Positions 20,829 to 32,500 of a DNA stretch of 64,000 nucleotides are shown piece by piece. The position numbers and the translations under genes are program-made. The stretch is taken from positions 1,860,001 through 1,924,000 of the forward strand of contig JAHEWK010000014.1 in the NCBI GenBank assembly GCA_020740775.1, in the 5' to 3' direction. Each line of letters opens with the position of its first letter. Position 1 is the stretch's first letter. The notes beneath the pieces are model-generated. The model ran no database searches, was not told the DNA's origin, and saw only the letters and a program-made list of their open reading frames with translations. Source of the stretch: Ilyonectria destructans. Lineage: Eukaryota > Ascomycota > Sordariomycetes > Hypocreales > Nectriaceae.

Positions 20829-22137
20829 TCACAGCTCACCATCTGCCTCCATCATCTTGCTGAGAGGTCCGTTCTTGACCATGATGCTCATGACTTCGAA
20901 GAGAACATCGGCTGCTGCCATGGTGGTGTGTTCCGCGTTGGTGTCGTATGCGGGCTGGATGGGTTAGAAATGAATGTGACGAGGACGTGACACTTACTGC
21001 AACTTCCACAATATCCGCGGCAATCAAGTTGAGGTGCTCCAGTCCTCGGATGATGGTCCTCAACTCTCTGGTAGACCATCCACCAGTCTCGGGAGTACCA
21101 GTGGCAGGGGCAAAGGCGGGGTCCAGAGTGTCAATGTCAATGGACAGATACACAGGGTTCGTGGTGCCGACGCGCTTGATGATTCTCTCGATAATTCCGT
21201 CAGTGCCAATGGTGTCAATGTCTCGGGCCTCGACAATCTCAAAGCCACAGTAGCCGTCGTTGTCATAGTCACTGGGTCCGCTGAGGGTGGTTCGGATACC
21301 GGCGTGGATGTTGGTGTCGTTGGCGAGCAAGCCTTCCATGGCGGCATGGTAAAAGTAGGTGCCGTGGTTGATGCTGGCGACGTCGGAGGGCGAACCACCA
21401 AAGACCTTGGGTTTCCAAGTATCCAGATGGCTGTCGAAATGAATCACAGACACGGGTCCATAGGCACGGTTGATTGATCGAAGAAGAGGAAGGGTAATAG
21501 TGTGGTCTCCACCAAGAGTAATGACTCGAGGGAGCGTCCTTTCCTTCTTGGCGGGTCCCTTTTTGAATGCATCAGTCATCGGGGCACGAGACAGGATGCT
21601 GTAGTGTCCTTCTTCAATCTGCTGAAGGGCATAGGTGTTGTCGTAGGAAGTGACCGGGATATCACCACAGTCAAGGACAGTTGCCCAGCTGTTGAAAGGG
21701 TTTGTGGCGAGAGGGACATTGTATCCTCCACTATTGTTGTTAGCATTGTCAAAATGTGGACGAGGGACATACTAAAGGTTGAGTCGTCGAGATCCCTGTC
21801 GAATACCAGAGGGTCCGAAACGAGCACCAGGTCGGTACGACGTGCCAGTGTCAAAAGGAGCGCCTAAAGTGTTAGTCATGGACAAAACCCTGTCATTTTA
21901 CTTACCAATAAAGGCAATATCATATTTGATATCACTGTGGCTCAGGCAAGGCAAGTATGGCAGACGTCCAAACGTGGTGATGCCGGAAAAGACAGAGTCG
22001 GCCTGAGTACCACCATCTCCAGGGAGTGCATTGTACCACAACGACTGATGAGGTCCAGACATGGACTCTTGATCATGTCCTGCATGAGCTGCAACAACGG
22101 CAGCCCAGCCCAAAGCGAGAAAAGTAGTAGAAAACAT
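20829..22137 (-). CDS. Secreted agmatinase-type ureohydrolase
   Basis: Exons 22137-21906, 21863-21773, 21730-20998 and 20954-20829 give 393 residues; introns are 42-43 nt. The N-terminus [20 protein letters not shown] is a typical signal peptide, so the enzyme should enter the secretory route. The arginase/agmatinase fold is shown by [18 protein letters not shown], the manganese-ligand motifs GGDHTITLP and FDSHLDTW, and [19 protein letters not shown]. The family hydrolyses guanidino compounds; agmatinases give putrescine and urea. Substrate is inferred from resemblance to fungal agmatinases, and another guanidino compound is possible. It faces the MATE gene across a ~517-base shared promoter containing AGATAA and TGATAA. 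Convergent with the Zn2Cys6 gene. Confidence 0.9.
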
Positions 22138-22654
22138 TGTGTCTGTGAGTGTACAGATTCAAGAAGAAGGGAAAAGAGGGTTATTTATGCTCTTCGCTCG
22201 TCTTCGCTCGTCTAACTTCGTACCAAATACCACACCAAATACCTCTTACAACACATCCATCATTCGCCATGCAGGCGCGTAAATGACCCAAAAGAGCTAG
22301 CATGCTTCATCGGATCACAAATCCAGACCCACCGAGACGCGCGATCAACATCCCCCACATTGTGGCTAACTTGCCGAAACGAGTTGGCGGGGAGTGCCAA
22401 TCGATCAATGGGATGGCTACGATCAAGCTGCAGATGTGTTGTCCAGGTGGGACAGATAACCTCGTGGGGTCTCCGAGTGGCAGCGGTTTGATAAGGCGTG
22501 AGAGATTTTTGCTAATGTCTCTGTACAATTATCCGGTTTGAATTATTTCTTTACGTGTTACGATCATTGCGAATTGTCCAATTTAACCCAAGACATCTAT
22601 AGAGTCTTGTCTAAACACCACGCTGTCTACACGAACACCTTGTTCAACTCCAAA
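22138..22654. promoter_or_regulatory. Divergent promoter of agmatinase and MATE transporter
   Basis: AGATAA at 22454-22459 and TGATAA at 22489-22494 fit GATA-factor sites. No gene fits between the two start codons. A repeated TCTTCGCTCG lies at 22193-22211 near the agmatinase side. Confidence 0.45.
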
Positions 22655-24121
22655 ATGACTACATCACGATCGCGCACGTCGGCAGACGAGAGGACTCCTC
22701 TGATTTCTCGTCCAGCTCAATCCCCGCCGGAATACCTACAATGGGCGACTGAAATGTGGTTTCTGACCAAGGCGTCCATCCCGGTCATCTTGGCGTACAT
22801 GCTTCAAAACAGCCTGCAGACTATATCGGTCCTGGTGGTCGGACGTCTTTCTCCTGAAGCATTGGCCACTGCTGCCTTTTCTTACATGTTTGCAATGGCC
22901 ACGGCTTGGCTCATTGCTCTTGGCGGAACGACTGCTCTCGACACGTTGGCTTCGACCAGCTTCACGGCTTCCAAAGACAAACGAGACCTGGGCATTCTTC
23001 TCCAGAGAGGCATGTTTGTCCTGACGGGTTTCTATGTGGTCGTCGTTGTCATCTGGTGTTTTTCTGAGCACATTTTTCGAGCTCTCGGCCAGGAGGAATT
23101 CATCTGCGTCCAAAGCTCCAGGTTCCTGCAATTGCTGGCTCCTGGAGGCTTGGGATACATCTGGTTCGAATGCATGAAGAAATACCTCCAAGCACAAGGC
23201 ATCTACCGCCCAGGCACCTATGCTCTCCTCATTACCTCGCCTCTCAACGCATTTCTCAACTACCTCTTCATTTATCCGCTGGGCTTTGGTCTGTACGGCG
23301 CCCCGCTGGCCACTGGCATCTCCTACTGGCTCTCTTTCTTCCTGCTGGTTGCCTACGCGGCATTTGTCCAGGGAAAAGAGTGCTGGCCTGGTTTTGCTCC
23401 GAGACGCGCACTCACTCATCTGGGGCCATTTGCCAGACTTGCGTTCCTCGGCGTCATTCATGTCGGGACCGAGTGGTGGGCGTTTGAGATTGTGGCTCTT
23501 GCTGCTGGTCGTCTTGGAACGATTCCTCTTGCTGCGCAGTCGGTCGTCATGACGGCAGACCAAATCATCAACACGATTCCATTTGGTCTCGGCGTGGCTG
23601 CGTCCGCACGACTGGGCAACTTGCTCGGAGCTCAAGATGCTCTCGGCGCGAGGCGATTAGCCCATTGCGCGGCTGTGCTGTCTGTATTTTTCGGCACCGT
23701 GATCCTGGCCATCTTGCTCTCGACCAAAAACGTCATCGGCCGGCTTTTCAACGACGACGTAGAGGTCATTGCGCTGGTTGCGCACATCATGCCCTACGTT
23801 GCCCTGTTCCAGATCGCCGACGGGCTGAACGGAAGCTGCGGGGGAGCCCTCAGAGGCATGGGACGGCAATGGATTGGCGCTCTTGTAAACTGCGTTAGTT
23901 ACTACGGTGGCGCTCTGCCTGCGGGCGTATACCTCGCTTTCCACGGATGGGGGTTGCCTGGGTTGTGGATGGGACAATGCGTAGCGCTCTCTCTCGTCGG
24001 CATCCTAGAGTGGATCATTGTCGGCATGAGCAATTGGGAGACGGAAGTTCGCAAGGCATCAGACAGACTAGCAGACGGCGGCATGGGAGAGTCCATCATT
24101 GACGGCGACGTTGAAGTTTAG
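22655..24121 (+). CDS. MATE-family efflux transporter
   Basis: A single exon of 488 residues from the ATG at 22655; an in-frame ATG at 22538 would add 39 residues without MATE character. About twelve hydrophobic segments follow a short polar N-terminus, in the two-fold MATE layout: SIPVILAYMLQNSLQTISVL begins the first bundle, GRLSPEALATAAFSYM the typical loop, and LGVIHVGTEWWAFEIVAL the second half. The N-terminus holds DERTPLI, an acidic dileucine-like vacuolar sorting signal. MATE proteins exchange cationic or organic solutes for protons or sodium. Placed next to a ureohydrolase, export or vacuolar storage of a polyamine or toxic amine is a reasonable guess, but the substrate cannot be read from sequence. 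Confidence 0.9.
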   Translation: MTTSRSRTSADERTPLISRPAQSPPEYLQWATEMWFLTKASIPVILAYMLQNSLQTISVLVVGRLSPEALATAAFSYMFAMATAWLIALGGTTALDTLASTSFTASKDKRDLGILLQRGMFVLTGFYVVVVVIWCFSEHIFRALGQEEFICVQSSRFLQLLAPGGLGYIWFECMKKYLQAQGIYRPGTYALLITSPLNAFLNYLFIYPLGFGLYGAPLATGISYWLSFFLLVAYAAFVQGKECWPGFAPRRALTHLGPFARLAFLGVIHVGTEWWAFEIVALAAGRLGTIPLAAQSVVMTADQIINTIPFGLGVAASARLGNLLGAQDALGARRLAHCAAVLSVFFGTVILAILLSTKNVIGRLFNDDVEVIALVAHIMPYVALFQIADGLNGSCGGALRGMGRQWIGALVNCVSYYGGALPAGVYLAFHGWGLPGLWMGQCVALSLVGILEWIIVGMSNWETEVRKASDRLADGGMGESIIDGDVEV

Positions 24122-24232
24122 ATAGCCTCAATCCTACCCAATCCCAAAATGGCATCTTTTCCGGATAGCACCTCATGCACCTCGTGCACCTCATGCAACT
24201 AACGAGTCTGCGATTCGTCTCGGCACTTGACG

Positions 24233-24484
24233 TTATCTTGGAAACAAGGCCACTTCGCCCCACCCCCGTGGGCGATAAGACGACAACATGTCAAGGGTTC
24301 AGGGCGTTGATAAGGCTAAGGGGCTGAGCTGCAGTTGAAGCATGAACGAAGACCTGGGTTGATAACAAAGTCGCCTGTAGCACAAATGTCTGCCCTGATA
24401 CACATGAAAACCCCCGCGCAGGGCCTGCGACAGGGTGAAGGTATTAGTCGTTATCTTTGGCCATTGCACGGCCGTCCATATAAG
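24233..24484 (+). promoter_or_regulatory. GATA-motif cluster and TATA-like box before the permease gene
   Basis: Four GATA-type sites match HGATAR or its complement: TTATCT 24233-24238, TGATAA 24308-24313, TGATAA 24360-24365 and TTATCT 24451-24456. A fifth, weaker CGATAA lies at 24273-24278. ATATAAGG at 24477-24484 is about 60 bases before the ATG. The density suggests AreA-type nitrogen control of permease expression, which is usual for fungal amino-acid permeases. Confidence 0.5.
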
Positions 24485-24542
24485 GTCCCATCGACCACTC
24501 CATTGCTCAGTAGTCAAGACATTGAACCTTTATTCAGCTACA

Positions 24543-26244
24543 ATGAGTACCCACGGGGATGAAAAAGACGCAGAGTCTCTACCTGGAGTCAACGATGCTG
24601 TTGTCGTTGGCGAGACTGGCGTTCGGATCAATGCCTCGGGTCACAAGGACCAACTAGAACGGCAATATGGCCTTGTCGGTCTTACTGGCATTGCAGTGAC
24701 GGTCAACAACGCTTGGGTGGTTCTTGGCTCTTCCATATCCGTCTCAATTTGTAAGTACACCAGCTATTACCAGACAACGCTAACAGGATAGTGAATGGTG
24801 GTCCTCCTGGAGTCATCTACGGCCTCATGGTTGCCCTGGCCTACTACACGCTCATCGGGCTGAGCTTGGCAGAGGTATGTCCATTGCCCTTCACACTCCC
24901 TCGCTAACAAAATAGCTTGCATCTTCTTTCCCAACCTCGGGCGGCGTCTACCATTGGGCTACCCTCGCCGCGGGCCCGAAATGGGGACGAATGGCCGGCT
25001 TCTTTGCAGGCTGGATCAACTTTTACGGCTGGATGTTTGGCCTGGCATCGTTGGTCCAGATCTCCGCCAACACGGCTGTGCAGCTGTATGCGACCTACAC
25101 CCCCGACTACTCCCCGGCCGCATGGCACATTTACGTCACGTACCTGCTTGTGCTGTGGATCAGCACCTTGGCTATTATTCTGGCGAACCGACTGATTCCG
25201 TACACACAAAACCTCGGCATGCTTCTAGTCATTGTTGGCGGCCTGGTGACAATCATCGTCATTGCAGCCATGCCCAAGCGCCACGCATCCAACCATTTCG
25301 TCTGGGGCTCGTTTGACGAAAACAACGTGACCGGGTGGAACGGAGGGGTCGCGTTCATGACTGGAGTGTTAAACGGTGCATTTACCATTGGAACACCAGA
25401 TGCCATCACGCACATGGCGGAGGAAATCACAAACCCCAGGCGAAATCTGCCCAAAGCCATCTTCCTTCAGATTGGCCTTGGCGGACTCTACGGCCTCGCG
25501 TTTGCCGTTGTTCTCGGCTACGCCATTTCCGACCTGTCCGTCCTGCAGAGCGGCATCAACACGTTCCCTCTGGCGGGCATCTATCACCAGGCCACCGGAA
25601 GCGCCGGGGCCACGTTTGCGCTGCTGTTCATCATCTTCATGTCGTCGCTGTGCTGCGTCATTGGCACCGTCCTCACAAACTCGCGGACATATTGGGCGCT
25701 CGCTCGAGACAAGGCCGTTCCATTTTCTGGAATATTCGGCAGGGTAAACGAGTCGCTGAGTTGCCCGGTTGAAGCGACGTTGTTCGTGGCAGTTGTCGCC
25801 TCGGGCCTGGGCGCTATTCCCATCGGAAGTTCAGTCGGATTCAGCAACCTCACAGGATCCTTCATCATCATCAGCACCGTCTCATACGCCATCCCCTTTG
25901 CTTGCAACCTTTTGACCGGCCGCAAGAACTTCCCCCGAGGTCCTTTTCATCTCGGCAACATGGGCGTTGCCATCAACGGACTCGCTGTCCTCTTCATTAT
26001 TCTCTTTGACATCTTCTTTTGCTTCCGTAAGTACTCCCTGCACCTCCATGACGTCGCTAACAAAGCAGCCCTTGCTTTACCGTTTGATGCGACAACGATG
26101 AATTACAATTCCGTCATTCTCTGTGGCGTGGTATTCATCACAGGTGTCTGGTGGTTAATACATGCCACCAAGCATTACCCTGGTCCGGCGTTCAATGTAA
26201 CATATATTCACGACGAAGGATCGGGTGAAACAGACACACACTAG
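24543..26244 (+). CDS. APC-superfamily amino acid/GABA/choline-type permease
   Basis: Exons 24543-24750, 24792-24874, 24916-26026 and 26069-26244 give 525 residues. The start of the transporter body, YGLVGLTGIAVTVNNAWVVL, and SFPTSGGVYHWATLAAGPKW are characteristic of fungal GABA/choline-type permeases of the amino acid-polyamine-choline group. NGAFTIGTPDAITHMAEEI is the conserved loop of that subfamily. About twelve membrane segments are visible. It should sit in the plasma membrane and import amino acids, GABA, choline or polyamines by proton symport. Intron 3 (26027-26068) is 42 nt without stops, so its retention would give a variant with 14 extra residues. The location beside agmatinase and MATE suggests a role in amine nitrogen use. 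Confidence 0.88.
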
Positions 26245-26356
26245 ACACTAGATCATCTCTCATTACAATACTAAGACTACCAACACCAAACTCCCCATCC
26301 AACCATGCTCATGATTCATAGACCAAAATACTCAAACATGTAGCGCAATCTCGCTT

Positions 26357-29300
26357 TTACTCGTACCCCTCTAGATCCCGTAGAGTCATGACCTGCCTTG
26401 CACCCATGGGGCCCTGGCCACCCCATTTCTTGGCTCCGGCACCGCCATGGCCAGATGCTTGACCGAGTATCGTCACCAGCTCTTTGCCAGTGACACTCAG
26501 GTCCTTGCCAGTGTATCCCTTCATGGCACACTCTTTGAAGATGTGCCCAATGAGCCTCTCGCCAAGGGTTTCGACACTGCGACCGCTGGCCCAGCCCTTT
26601 TCGTTGCTCAGACGATTGAGGAGGGTCATGAGAGATGTGCGGGTCATGGTGTCCATCTCGCGGGTTGACTGGATTGTGATGCCGACGCGTTCGACAACGG
26701 CGCGTAGTTGTTCGACACATTGCTCGGCGCGCAGAGGTCGGAATGTAAACTCGGTGGCGAATCGACTGCGCATGCCTTGGTTGCTTCGGAGTAGACGGTC
26801 CATGTCATCCTCGTACCCAGCCAGCACGATGATGAGCTTGCGAGCAAACTGCGGCTTGGTCACTGCGTCGACGAGCTCGCTCACGGCCTCCTCAGCAAAC
26901 GACCCCGCATGACCTGCAAGTCGGTATGCCTCGTCGATGAAGAGCACCTTGCCAAGGGCCGACTCTAGCAAGCGCTTGGTCTTTGGTCCTGTCTGGCCGC
27001 AGTACTCGCCAATGAGCTGCGAGGCCGAGACTTCAATGACGTCGGGAGCCGACAGCAAACCCATGTCGTAGAAAATCTGGCCGAGCTTGCGAGCCGTCGT
27101 CGTCTTTCCAGTTCCGGGAAGTCCTTTGAAGACGTACGTAAAAGGGACGTACGGTCGCGGATCGACGTTGCGCAGACGCATGCCCTGGACCATGTACTGG
27201 TAGGACTCAAACTTGGAAATGATTTCTTCGTAGCCGACAAAGCCGTCAAACAGGGCGCGCGTGTTGGCGACGGCTCGGGTCAGGCGGTCGTAGTCTGCGT
27301 CGAAATCCTGGGGCTCAATCGGGAACACGTCGAGATCTTCATCCGACTTTTTGTCCTTGGAGACGCGTCGCAATCGAGCCATGATGGCCTTGGAAATGAG
27401 ATTATCCACTTCACCACCGTTGCCAAAGTTGGGTCGGACGGCAGCGCGCTTCAAGACTTCCATGGCAACCTCCCGTGCCTTGTCCGTTGCAATCAGCTTC
27501 TCCTTGTTGAGCTTGAGATCCAAAATCTTTCCCAGACTTTCCTCGTCAAAGTTCTCAAAGACAAAGGCAGAGTCTAGAGGGAATCGTCGTGCCAGGCCTG
27601 GATTGCAATTGCCGTACATTTCCTTCATCTGATCGGAATAACCGCAGAGGATGACGCAACGATCCTCGCCAGGTGTGCCAGCGACTTCAGCAACAATGGT
27701 GTCGATGATGCCGCCGCGGAAGTCTCCGTTCTTGGAATGGCTGTTGGAACTGCGCCCGGGATCCAGCATGTGGGCGTCGTCGATGATCAAAACACTCCCC
27801 TTGGCCTCTCGCAAAGCCTCCTTGGTGTTATTCTCCGATCCTCCTATGTATCGGTCCAGAAGATCAGTAGGAGTTTTGACAATAACCTCTCCTTTGGACA
27901 GAATGCCAAAGTCTGCCAGGATCTTGCCGTAAAGTCGAGCAACCGTCGTCTTTCCGGTGCCGGGCGCTCCCAAAAACACCCGATTGGCGCTGACGTTCAA
28001 AGGTTCGTCGCCTCGCATCTCTCGGATGTGGTTTTGGTTGACTTGGTTGACGACGGAAAGGATCGACTCTTTGACGGCATCCAAGCCCACCAATTCCTGC
28101 AACTCCTTCCACGCGGGGCTGTTGTCGGGTCCAAGTGAGGGTTTGTTGCCGAGCAAATCCTCCCTGGTCATCATGTAATCCTCGAGATAGTTGCCATCCT
28201 TTCGCGCCAGGCGAAATCTCTCCACCTGTCGCCTGCAGGCTTCGAGGAATGCTTTTCGGACGGGCCAGATGTTGCCAAAAGTCTTTTCGTTGATTCCCTG
28301 GGTGATCCGGCGCATCAAAATCTTCATGATTGGACCGTCGTAGCCCCCTTCAACCTCCATCTTCTTGTTGAACCATTTTCGCATCATACCGTGGAAAACC
28401 GTCTGCAGCTGATCCTTGTTGTAGTTGGGCAGTTTCAGCACAGGAAAGTGATTCGAGACTTGGGCACTGTAACCGAGTTGATCGGACAAGCCCCAATCTC
28501 CGTTGCCAGCAAAAATAATGACAATCTTGCCGGGGAGATCCAGGGAACGGACGTAAAAGTTCCACAAGTTGCAATCATCGTGGTCGAGGAGATGAGCGTG
28601 GTCGATAATGGCAATCTAACAAGTTAGCCTAGCTCTGGAGCAGCTCAGCGGACAAGGAACTTACACATCCGCCGGTGGTGATGCAACTGCTGTGGATGCT
28701 GCTGAGCGTCGACGTCTTGGACATGTTGTAGGCGGAAAACTTGCTGATGCCGTCGATGGCACCCACAGCCTTGACCACACCCATAGAGGCCAGGAATTTG
28801 GCATACAGATTGGCAAGCATCGTCTTGCCAGTTCCCTGATTGCCCATGAAAACCGCATCAAAGTTTTCCTTTTTCAAATCGGTTTCGCGTCGTGTCGCAG
28901 CCTGAATCTTGGCCTTTGCATGGAGGAAAAAGGCCTTGGATTCCTCAAGACCTGGTAGAGACATGAGCCTGTCCAGATACTTGTTCTCGGCCTTTTCCAC
29001 TGTCTTTTGTCGTAGCCATTCGATTCGAGAGGGGGATTCGTCGTCGCAGTCTTCAGGGTCGAGGCCGTCTATGGATTCGTTGTCTGAATCGTCGGAATCT
29101 TGTTGGGATGACCTGAACAATTAGCATGAGTCGGCCGAGCGAGAGAATGGCCAACGTACTCGATATCGTCCAGCAACTGCTCCATCTTTGAGCAAAGCTC
29201 CAAGAAGCCCGCCTCTGCCAAAATCTCGGGTTCTCCATCTACAGGAAGCTGCTCGGCTTCCTCGGCTTCCTTGACCTCTTCCTCGGAGAGATCGTCAAAC

Positions 29301-29563
29301 AACCTCCGCAAACCGAACGGGTCGATACCCAGATCATCCTCCTCGGGTTTGACGGGCTGTTTTACGGTGCGACGGGTTCTGGGCTTTCTAGATCTCCGGG
29401 ACCTTTTACTGGGAACGATGCCTATGATGAAGCGGACAGAGAAGTTGGGGTCATTTGTTTCGTATTGCTTGGCCCAGGGCGGGGTCGTGGGGATATGCTG
29501 ATAAGGCTGGAGGCCAAGCAGCCAGCTGACGCGGAAGCTTGGGTTTGTTGACTGGAACTCCAT
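26357..29563 (-). CDS. Three-module AAA+ ATPase of the CbxX/CfxQ type
   Basis: Exons 29563-29161, 29113-28665 and 28615-26357 give 1,036 residues. Three P-loops are clear: GNQGTGKT at ~225-232, GAPGTGKT at ~500-507 and GLPGTGKT at ~782-789. Walker B-like sites are AIIDHAHLL (~287), VLIIDDAHML (~560) and VLFIDEAYRL (~843). The first is degenerate (DH instead of DE), so module 1 may bind but not hydrolyse ATP efficiently. The CbxX/CfxQ family includes the bacterial Rubisco activase CbbX and sporulation protein SpoVK; tandem fungal members are widespread and their clients are largely unknown. The N-terminus is acidic and charged without a targeting signal, consistent with cytosol or nucleus. The ATG at 29563 is the only ATG near the start of the open frame. 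Confidence 0.9.
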
Positions 29564-32500
29564 GATTTGGGCTTGCGATACACGATGCAAGTCCAAACCT
29601 GAAGAGCGAGCCAGCTAGCTAGCAAGCAAGGGGATGAGCACGGGATGAGGGTGAGGCGAGGCAAGGCGAGGGCGAGGCACGATGCACGCGAGGGACGATA
29701 AGGCGAGAGAGCGACGTGGGACGGAGCCGAGAGCGGGGACAGCGGCTAGGATTCCGATGTCGTGACGGAGATGACGAGATGACGGATATAGATGGACGCT
29801 GACGAAGGGAGTCGTGGGGAATCAAGAACAATGGATGCAGTGCGAAAGACAGACGTGACGATGAAGGAAGAGAAGAAGATCAGAAGATCAGGAAGAGGGA
29901 GGAACGAGGCACCATGCAGGCTACTTTTGACGTGTGAAGTTGACTCTCCAGGCAGCCAATGGCCGGGTTGATTTAGGCCGGGCGCTCTTGTCTCTAGGAT
30001 GGAAGGCACGGTACGAAGCACAGCGTCAGTAAGGCATAGTGGGAGGGGCAGGCGAGACAGGGTCGAGGTACTTGGTGCCTGTCTAGAGGTACCTGACAGA
30101 GACTCATTGGCCTGGGGCTGGTTCAATGCGGTGGTAGAGACAAAGAGGCTGGAGCTATGCTGTCGACAGCCTGGTTGACAGCCTGGAAGACGCGGCGTTG
30201 TACCTCGCTACGTCACATTCTCAGCTTGGGGGGTACCCGCCCTGCAGCGGATCCAGGCGGACCAGCCTCAAACAGACCCACGAGCCACGCCAACGAAGGC
30301 TGGCCCACGAAACCTACAGGCTACGATGCGAAGAGTCATTCGGCTTGTTCAGCAGCAGCAGAGGCACAAAGTAGCGCTGAGACTGGGTAAACAAACTCTA
30401 GTCCAGTACACCAAAGCCATCTCAGGTACCGACTACTGTACTCCGTACCTCGTCCATCCTCCCTCCTCCCTCCTCCATCGGATGCCTCATGCACTGCCAC
30501 GGGACCATGGCGCATTGGGGGGATTCGGGGCGCCTCGATGGAATGGAGGACTCTGGTTGGCTGTTGCCTGGCGGCTTGCGTGAGATGGACGCCTTGTCGG
30601 GATCATGGCGATGGATGGATGGCTTATGCTGAAAGTTATGCGGAGAAAGTCGCTTGGTTCAGGTTGTGTTGTTACTCGGCCTTTCCGAAATGTCACCAAA
30701 GCGTCATATCGTAGATTATCACGTCCTTGACTCTCCATCTTCTCTCATCCCGCTTCTGCCCTCCCACCTCTCCCCTCCCTCCAACAAGGCTGAACCCAAT
30801 AAGATCCGCCGCCAATCGTTCCCACCAGACGGGGATGCCGCTGCCCCGGGAAACCCACTGGAGACGGACCCGTTGAGGACCACTAAGAGTCACAACCAAG
30901 CCACTAGGGCCACTGTAACTCCAGGGAGTTCCACTGGGCGACAGTGCGGTGGGGGTTGGTTCGCCTTGCCTTTTCCTGTGGGGCTTTGCTCGACAACATT
31001 GACGATGACACGAATGAATGCAGCAAGAGGGCATGTATTGGACTGTTTAGACATTGGGCTGCGTAAATTGAGCAGCCCGAACCAAGATGGATTCATCGCA
31101 CCACCCACGATGATGCTTCTCTAGAACCTGAATCTCCTGCTGCTCCAACACAGTGTTCCCTCCCAGCCCCAAACAAAAGCAAACCTGGAAGCCAAACGCC
31201 GGCCCCGACTTTGTTGAGACGCCGGCGGTTACGGTACGGTGCAGTGCGGTGCGGTGCGCCCAGGTGAGAGTCTCTGGCTGCCGACAAGGGTTAGACGCAG
31301 CCTCTCACGACGAGTCGCCAGAGTGAGGCGGCGCTGGCGGCACATGGATGGCTGGATGGCTGGATGGCTGGCTCCCACTCTGCCACGGAGGATGCGCAAC
31401 CCATCATCTGAGTCTGGGCTCTGGAGCGTCGCCGTGTGCCACGATAATGAGGATCCCGACTGCGGGTCATGCGTCGATTGCACTGGAATGTCATGATTCC
31501 ACGAATTTCCAAGATTCTTGCTGGCGATTGAGGGCCTCATTTGACATTAGGAACCCCCTGCCACCGGCATTGAGAAAAGAGGGTCATCCATGCGTCATCT
31601 GCCGCTTTGGATCCTTGTCCACTACATCCGCTCAGCCTCCCCTCTCAACCTCTGACCTCACGCCTGTCTGCCTTGTCCAAAGATCCTGTCGCCAAAGATC
31701 CTGCCCCCAAGAACCAGGCATCGCAGGCATGTCCGAAAGTGTACATATTCGTGCCCGGGAAGCTATGCACAACATCAGCTCACAGAGGCCGCCTGCAGTC
31801 CTGGATCCTCACAACAAACACCTGCGTCTCCAGCGCGCAGTGCAACCGCAGGATGCGGTGGCGGAAGGATCTCTCGTATCCGGAACTGCACCGTGAATGT
31901 ATTCTCAGCCTTGATCGTAGTACATTTGGAATCTCGAATCGTGGTGGAGCGGCTTAGGCAGGTTGGCGCGTTGTGGGGAGGGTGCCTAGGACGAGCTGCA
32001 GAATGCTCCTGATAGCAACAAGCTAGTGAGTGTGGATCGATTACCTTCAGCTTGCAAGAGATATTCTACAATTTCTGGAAAGCGGTCGTTAATATCGTTG
32101 TCCATGGCAGGCAGCAAGACTCCTGAATGTGGCGTTGCGAGTGATGTCTACGGGTCCTTCTATGGAGCGCACCATCGTTTACTTACACAGGGTATTATGC
32201 GTAAGATCGGCCTATCAGACCAGAAGACCGTACGAAGCATTACCCATTTCGTTGACCCCCACGGACATCAGGAGCATTATGAAGTCTGGGTAATGACCTC
32301 GTCTTGACTGAGCCAAATGGACTACCCTATACCCGGGGGAAATATGCTGTCTCAACAAGTTCAACTCGCCAGCTACTTCTTCCACGTTCATTGTTGAAGA
32401 GAGGTTTCACAATTGACGTCGGGTTCATTGTGTACAAATAGGGTGTGCTGTTTCTGATTGATTCGAAGGATTCATAAGTTTCTCTAGTTGACAAATAATT

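Noticed and set aside
22538..22654. Upstream ATG extending the MATE protein by 39 residues
   Set aside because: The extension is unlike MATE N-termini; the ATG at 22655 precedes the usual polar head with DERTPLI.
22736..23635. 299-codon antisense frame within the MATE gene
   Set aside because: It is a shadow of the GC-biased coding strand, without motif or splice evidence.
24168..24200. TGCACCTC repeats as a CRISPR-like or regulatory array
   Set aside because: Too short and irregular; simple-sequence duplication explains it, and CRISPR is not expected in fungi.
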